Part shown: in pieces, positions 42,301-45,499 of the stretch
Position numbering within the stretch: the first letter of the stretch is position 1
How the letters are laid out: every line of letters begins with the position of its first letter
Assembly (NCBI RefSeq): GCF_009791395.1
Contig: NZ_WSZK01000022.1
Location: 1-45,499 of the forward strand
Origin: Halomarina oriensis
Lineage (GTDB): Archaea; Halobacteriota; Halobacteria; Halobacteriales; Haloarculaceae
Reading direction: 5' to 3'
DNA: 45,499 bases
Position numbers and translations under genes: made by a program
The notes under the pieces: model-generated
Databases searched by the model: none
What the model was told of the DNA's origin: nothing
What the model saw: the letters and a program-made list of their open reading frames with translations, nothing else

Positions 42301-43186
42301 CCAGAAGTCGCGTGAAATCGACGACGTGAACGAACTCGACGACACGAGCAAGAACCCTCTCCTCCGGAACGCAGGGAGTAACGAACACGCTGCGTTCGAG
42401 CGCTACCTGTTGAAGCGGGAGCTGAACGAGGATTACGGTCTCGAAGCGGAGGACTTCGAGTACGCCGTGGAATTTTTCGAGGACCCGCCAGAACAACGAG
42501 AATTCCTCTACACCAATGTCACCGACCACGACGCTGGCCCTCGACCTGGGGTCTTCGCGCTAGCGCACCTGTGGTTCGACGATGAGGACCACGAGTCACC
42601 ACTTGGCCGGGTTCGACGCGCGTTCTACTACAAACCCTTCGCCGATGAGGTCAAGGAACGACCTGTGAGTACGCTGAATATCGACCCGACTGTCGACGGA
42701 GAGCCGATTGCTGAGAACCCAGCAACAGCGCTCTCGAACCGAGACGACATCCAGGCGGTTTTAGACGAACGGCTTGAGATAATTCGGGAGGGTCAGGTGG
42801 AAGGCGCGTTCAAGCAAGGGGAGGCGTTCTCGAAAGAACAAGAAACGATTCTCGACTTCATCAGCCACTACCTACAGCCAAACTACGGTGAGAACTCAGT
42901 ACCAGTGGAGAGGTTCGAGACGTTAGATGCATGGGCCGACGACCTTCGTAAGCGGCTCCAAGAGGTGAAGCTGGCAAACACCGATGAAGATCGGATACTT
43001 CGCGACGTGTTCCGGCATAACGAGCAGTATGATTCGTTCCCTGAGTGGCCGCCAGCCGAATTCCTCGAGCAACTCCAAACATTCCTAGAAGAGAACGTGG
43101 AAGGCTCTTCCGAGTACCAGGCGAAACTGGTCGGAGAGAGCGAAGTCCGAGCTCACCTCGTGTGTTGGGGTGTGGTTGGGCGATGA
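39380..43186 (+). CDS. PLD-like nuclease fused to SNF2-type helicase
   Basis: A 1268-residue protein from the ATG at 39380. The N-terminal ~200 residues carry a PLD-like site (YFHAKG followed by GSSNFTKSG). The helicase core has GLGKS (Lys about 299), DEAH at about 383, LTATPINNS, LIFTQYRATAEYV, and the ending QRVGRVDRIGS. The C-terminal 400 residues are an uncharacterised region rich in acidic helices. Such PLD-SNF2 proteins act with DNA methyltransferases in restriction-like defence, and DISARM contains a SNF2 helicase and a PLD protein as separate genes. It is convergent with a methyltransferase. Confidence 0.93.
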   Translation: MLSLPPLVDNANRTLEDAYKRVIPQIEEARIATGYFYLSGFDLYRDDLENLAEPEDLGHAPLRILMGRQTDRGTADEIGEGQNLREELKREVRENISELNNAQIGRLDRLRDFIANGEVSVRVRTPENGYFHAKGASFRAPLDDADWGEDEDEDTRPCATIVGSSNFTKSGHQNNIELNLTSQDRHRAEAFEEWYDNQWANAEPFSEEIIHIIETSAEYQDWQEQQNTQREEGDRSEELGTYLEPFELYKLLAYDELNGNVDIRDSPLYYFQKLGYESAKEKLSQFDGCIISDSVGLGKSFIGGELLHDARQRGDHCLLIVPANLTEQWKDLLQKDTDESGNPYFGLEVDGTHLDVMSISRFQNLSYEEVQDLKEEFDVLLIDEAHRFRNYGKWRPIPDHEDDYKGTRRHANLRQFRGKTMIMLTATPINNSATDLKNLIGLFTSPEELRNKASLDFGAFDEYIDLSATRKRIAAGETEVSDDEQQDITEQLQRHSSEISNILNEVMVLRTRKHVKDQIQDSEDFEMSFKPPRLNKQQYSLPAAYQPVYRMLPDVMDALHLPHITVKNPKAGSTLKALYKLNLLKRLESSTYAFVQSIETLHQSERQLLRLLEKLPADENINVLRTIQHGSDSEVAGIVEGVDAATDFEQTLEEFGFDTTAIQAEGGDVATEGDELADATVEEVRTYVQEDLTLLSYFLAQFIGDVARDAGDVSDQAVSTRQWLTDHNAGVLPDISEEETNPILYPGSDLSDVDSSTQAFYEAVFSLREFRDPKIDRLAKVLTEHDQKVLIFTQYRATAEYVYRTLCNNSDSPLTDANSAVVKGGDENKQGIIQRFAPEASGYQQTLAESGDSELQYVIATDTLSEGVNLQDVHVVVNYDLPWNPMRIVQRVGRVDRIGSTAEKHIHNFYPDGDIEAAIKLLKRLQAKINDIALIVGKENNILDPNEDQIFEKTGVNTEKTIGELQVDEIEDSLQKSREIDDVNELDDTSKNPLLRNAGSNEHAAFERYLLKRELNEDYGLEAEDFEYAVEFFEDPPEQREFLYTNVTDHDAGPRPGVFALAHLWFDDEDHESPLGRVRRAFYYKPFADEVKERPVSTLNIDPTVDGEPIAENPATALSNRDDIQAVLDERLEIIREGQVEGAFKQGEAFSKEQETILDFISHYLQPNYGENSVPVERFETLDAWADDLRKRLQEVKLANTDEDRILRDVFRHNEQYDSFPEWPPAEFLEQLQTFLEENVEGSSEYQAKLVGESEVRAHLVCWGVVGR

Positions 43187-43193
43187 CCCGTGG

Positions 43194-45499
43194 TTACGGA
43201 AGTGGGCCGTCCTGATTCAGGAGACTGTACTTCTCGAACACCAAATCGAAGTACTCCTCATCCATCAATCTCGGAGTACCAACTCGGTGGAAGTCGTCAA
43301 GCACGAACTTCACGTCCTGAGGTTCCAACCCATAGGCATGGAACGCAGCGGCATCGACCTCGGCCTGTAGCTCTCGGCGGTCTGATTCCTCGATCGCTGG
43401 TTCAATCCCATCGAGACGGTCACGCATCTCTGCGAACGCTTCACCGTAACAGTTCAAGCGAGCAGCGCGCTCGGCGATGTAGTGGAACCAGTCGTCATCG
43501 TCCGTGAGACGTGGCAGCTGGGATTCCAGTAGCTCTCTTTTGACGATATGTGTCTCTACCTTCGTTCGCATCAAGAAATCGAACACGATGCTATTCAACA
43601 ACCCAGTCGCCACGAACAACTCACGGTCAGTGAAGCGACGCTCGTAGGGCGAACGGAGCGGAGATTCCGACAGATGGTCTTCCTCAGGCACGATTTCGAA
43701 TGGTTTGAACGTGTTAATCGTGTGGAGACAGATGACGTCTTTGGGAAGCACTGTGGCAATTATCGTCCGCTCATCCCGAGACCGAGACACGTCACGGATT
43801 CCGATACGGTACTCAGTACAGTCAAGTAGCACGTCTTCTTCCTCTAACCCATGGCCACGGCGATTCTCCAGTAGTTCGTCAACGAAGCGGACTTGTGACT
43901 GACCGGTGTCCACGCCACCGAAGGCATCGTAAATCGCTCTTTTGAGATTTCCACGGTTGAATTTCTTTTCACGAACTCGGTACTGAGCGCTGTTCGGTGG
44001 ATCATACATCCCTCGGCTCCAGTACTTTGGACCGTCTAGACTACCAAAATGGGTGTTATCGAACTGGAATTGGTGGATGTTTTTACCCCCAAGTACTGGG
44101 TAATCTGAATCCCTCGGAGATGACTGGAGACGATCCTTGTCGGTGGATTCCACAAACTCCTTTGTTAGCATATCTACAGTCCACGTCTCTGCTAACTTCT
44201 CTCCGAGAGAGGGGCAGTTGACGACTTTCTCTAGTACACTGACTTCCGTTTGTGAGGTAATAGACGGGAATATCCTCCCCTCCGGAGAGTACCTAAGGAG
44301 GATGTCACGGGGAATCGTAACTGCCTCATCTTCGATTCGGTAGACGATATTCATATCGCGTTGATTAAAAATTCCCCGCAGTTCAGACGTTCTCCCTCCG
44401 TAATCGAATGTTAGAATTGCAAACCGATATCGGTCGTCGATCGCTGCGAAGATGCCCTTATTTTCGAACCCAATTAAATTCTCTACATTTGAATGATTCA
44501 GTAGATGCGTCCGGAGATCTTTTCCCATCACTCCACCGAAAATCGTACCAGGCAAAAGGAGGCTGACTTTCACACCTTCCCGGGAAAGCCTGAAGACCCG
44601 CTCCAAGAAGAGTGCCGAAAGTTCGTTCTTGGTCGGCATCGTCCGACCGCCCACGACTGGTGACTGAAGCTCGTAGACATCTCCTTTGGTGAAGAAGCTT
44701 GCTTGAGTCTCCATCGAGTCTTGATATTCTTCCCACTCACGGGCAACGGCTGGATTCGAAAGGAGGGCCTCCATCACCACGTCTTTTCGCTCAGAACGGT
44801 AGCGGCGGAACTGCTCATCGTATCTGATGAAGAAGTCGTCACGATTCGCATAGAGCATATCCCATGGTGGGTTTCCGATGAAGACGTCGAAGCCGCCGCT
44901 CTCGAAAACGTCGGCGAATTCCAGGGGCCAGTGGAACGGAGACCACTCTCTGAGTTCCTCGATGGTGATGTCCTCGAACCCGGCGTCTTGGAAGTCTCGA
45001 CGTAGGATTTGGTCGAATCTATCCCTGTGTCTCTCTATTCGGGCTTCGGCCTCTTTTCTCCATTCTTGAGCCTCGGAACTGGTCTCGGCACGCTTGTGAT
45101 TCCTGATGGCTGATTTCACATCTTCAAAACGCGCTCTCACTTCCCAGGAGTCGAGGTCACTGTCGCCATCCTTGTTAAACTCGATATCTGTATCGATTTG
45201 CCCAATCAGGCTGTTCCCTTGTCGAACGTTGAAGTCAATGTTTGGGAGCGGCTCGACCTCACTGGGTTCGTCTTCAATGTCAGCCACCATCGAGAGCCAT
45301 AGCCGTAACTTACAGATCTCGACTGCGCCCTCGTCGACATCGACGCCGTAGAGATTATTTAGAATAGCACTCCGCTTAGCAAACAGCGACGCAGAACTCT
45401 TCCCCGACTCAATCTCTTCGACCTCTTCACGGCTACGACTCTCCAGTTCCCAGCTTTTGCCTTCAGCATCGAGGCGCTGGAAATACTCAATGCACTGCA
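43194..45499 (-). CDS. Eco57I/PglX-like N6-adenine DNA methyltransferase (partial, runs off right edge)
   Basis: The reading frame is open to 45499, giving 767 residues of a longer protein. The LNNLYGVDVDEGAVEICKLR segment and the NPPW catalytic motif (FIGNPPWDMLY) mark an N6-adenine methyltransferase; the SAM-binding FxGxG motif is probably just outside the window. The C-terminal half (about 400 residues after NPPW) is the target-recognition region. It resembles PglX/DrmMI-type enzymes. It is convergent with the PLD-helicase gene (7 bp between stops), suggesting a two-gene defence system. Start beyond window. Confidence 0.93.
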   Translation of the reverse strand, partial: QCIEYFQRLDAEGKSWELESRSREEVEEIESGKSSASLFAKRSAILNNLYGVDVDEGAVEICKLRLWLSMVADIEDEPSEVEPLPNIDFNVRQGNSLIGQIDTDIEFNKDGDSDLDSWEVRARFEDVKSAIRNHKRAETSSEAQEWRKEAEARIERHRDRFDQILRRDFQDAGFEDITIEELREWSPFHWPLEFADVFESGGFDVFIGNPPWDMLYANRDDFFIRYDEQFRRYRSERKDVVMEALLSNPAVAREWEEYQDSMETQASFFTKGDVYELQSPVVGGRTMPTKNELSALFLERVFRLSREGVKVSLLLPGTIFGGVMGKDLRTHLLNHSNVENLIGFENKGIFAAIDDRYRFAILTFDYGGRTSELRGIFNQRDMNIVYRIEDEAVTIPRDILLRYSPEGRIFPSITSQTEVSVLEKVVNCPSLGEKLAETWTVDMLTKEFVESTDKDRLQSSPRDSDYPVLGGKNIHQFQFDNTHFGSLDGPKYWSRGMYDPPNSAQYRVREKKFNRGNLKRAIYDAFGGVDTGQSQVRFVDELLENRRGHGLEEEDVLLDCTEYRIGIRDVSRSRDERTIIATVLPKDVICLHTINTFKPFEIVPEEDHLSESPLRSPYERRFTDRELFVATGLLNSIVFDFLMRTKVETHIVKRELLESQLPRLTDDDDWFHYIAERAARLNCYGEAFAEMRDRLDGIEPAIEESDRRELQAEVDAAAFHAYGLEPQDVKFVLDDFHRVGTPRLMDEEYFDLVFEKYSLLNQDGPLP

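Overview
The window is high-GC DNA from a haloarchaeon (class Halobacteria). The evidence is two TFB genes, Asp/Glu-rich proteins, Tat-dependent lipoproteins, a halocyanin-like cupredoxin, a 'cox cluster' membrane protein and a halophile-type IS6 remnant. No rRNA, tRNA or CRISPR array was recognised. Many disrupted genes, an IS remnant, a toxin-antitoxin pair and several repeats point to a plasmid or genomic island. Functional names are family-level recognition by eye, not search results.

Region A (1-22418) is a metal-handling and respiratory block. It begins inside a Zn/Cd-type P1B ATPase and continues with an ACR3/BASS-like transporter, two membrane proteins, a zinc-finger membrane protein and TFB-1. 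Next come a cytochrome oxidase subunit I with no subunit II beside it, a cox-cluster protein, a CPBP protease, a large membrane protein and an iron-transport-like lipoprotein. A second full-length Zn/Cd ATPase follows with a CDF exporter, a SpoIIAA-like protein and a saccharopine-dehydrogenase-like protein. The block ends with a tight DtxR/MntR-type regulator, multicopper oxidase and ZIP transporter operon, then a cupredoxin. Exporters, importers, a metal sensor and copper redox proteins together suggest metal homeostasis linked to respiration.

Region B (22419-25741) is a scar zone. It holds a decayed IS6-family element carrying a 56-bp double-hairpin insertion, an amidohydrolase, a frameshifted second copy of the SpoIIAA-like gene, and a small His-rich exported protein.

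Region C (25742-30413) contains TFB-2, a block of small haloarchaeal genes of unknown function and a VapBC-type module. A 24-bp palindromic repeat sits just upstream of both TFB-2 and the zinc-ribbon/SWIM genes. Two long GTTACCCCAC/GTGGGGTAAC inverted repeats bracket the small-gene block.

Region D (30414-45499) looks defence-like. It has a winged-helix gene with a frameshifted partner, an acidic protein coupled to a possible TGT-like protein, and a divergent CARF-like/winged-helix regulator facing a tail-anchored membrane protein. It also has a zinc-ribbon plus VRR-NUC-like nuclease and a CoiA-like nuclease gene interrupted by TAG. It ends with a PLD/SNF2 helicase convergent with an Eco57I/PglX-like methyltransferase that runs off the right edge. 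The least explained parts are the CARF/TGT-like divergon (about 31.2-34.6 kb) and the repeat-bracketed small-gene block (about 26-29.7 kb).
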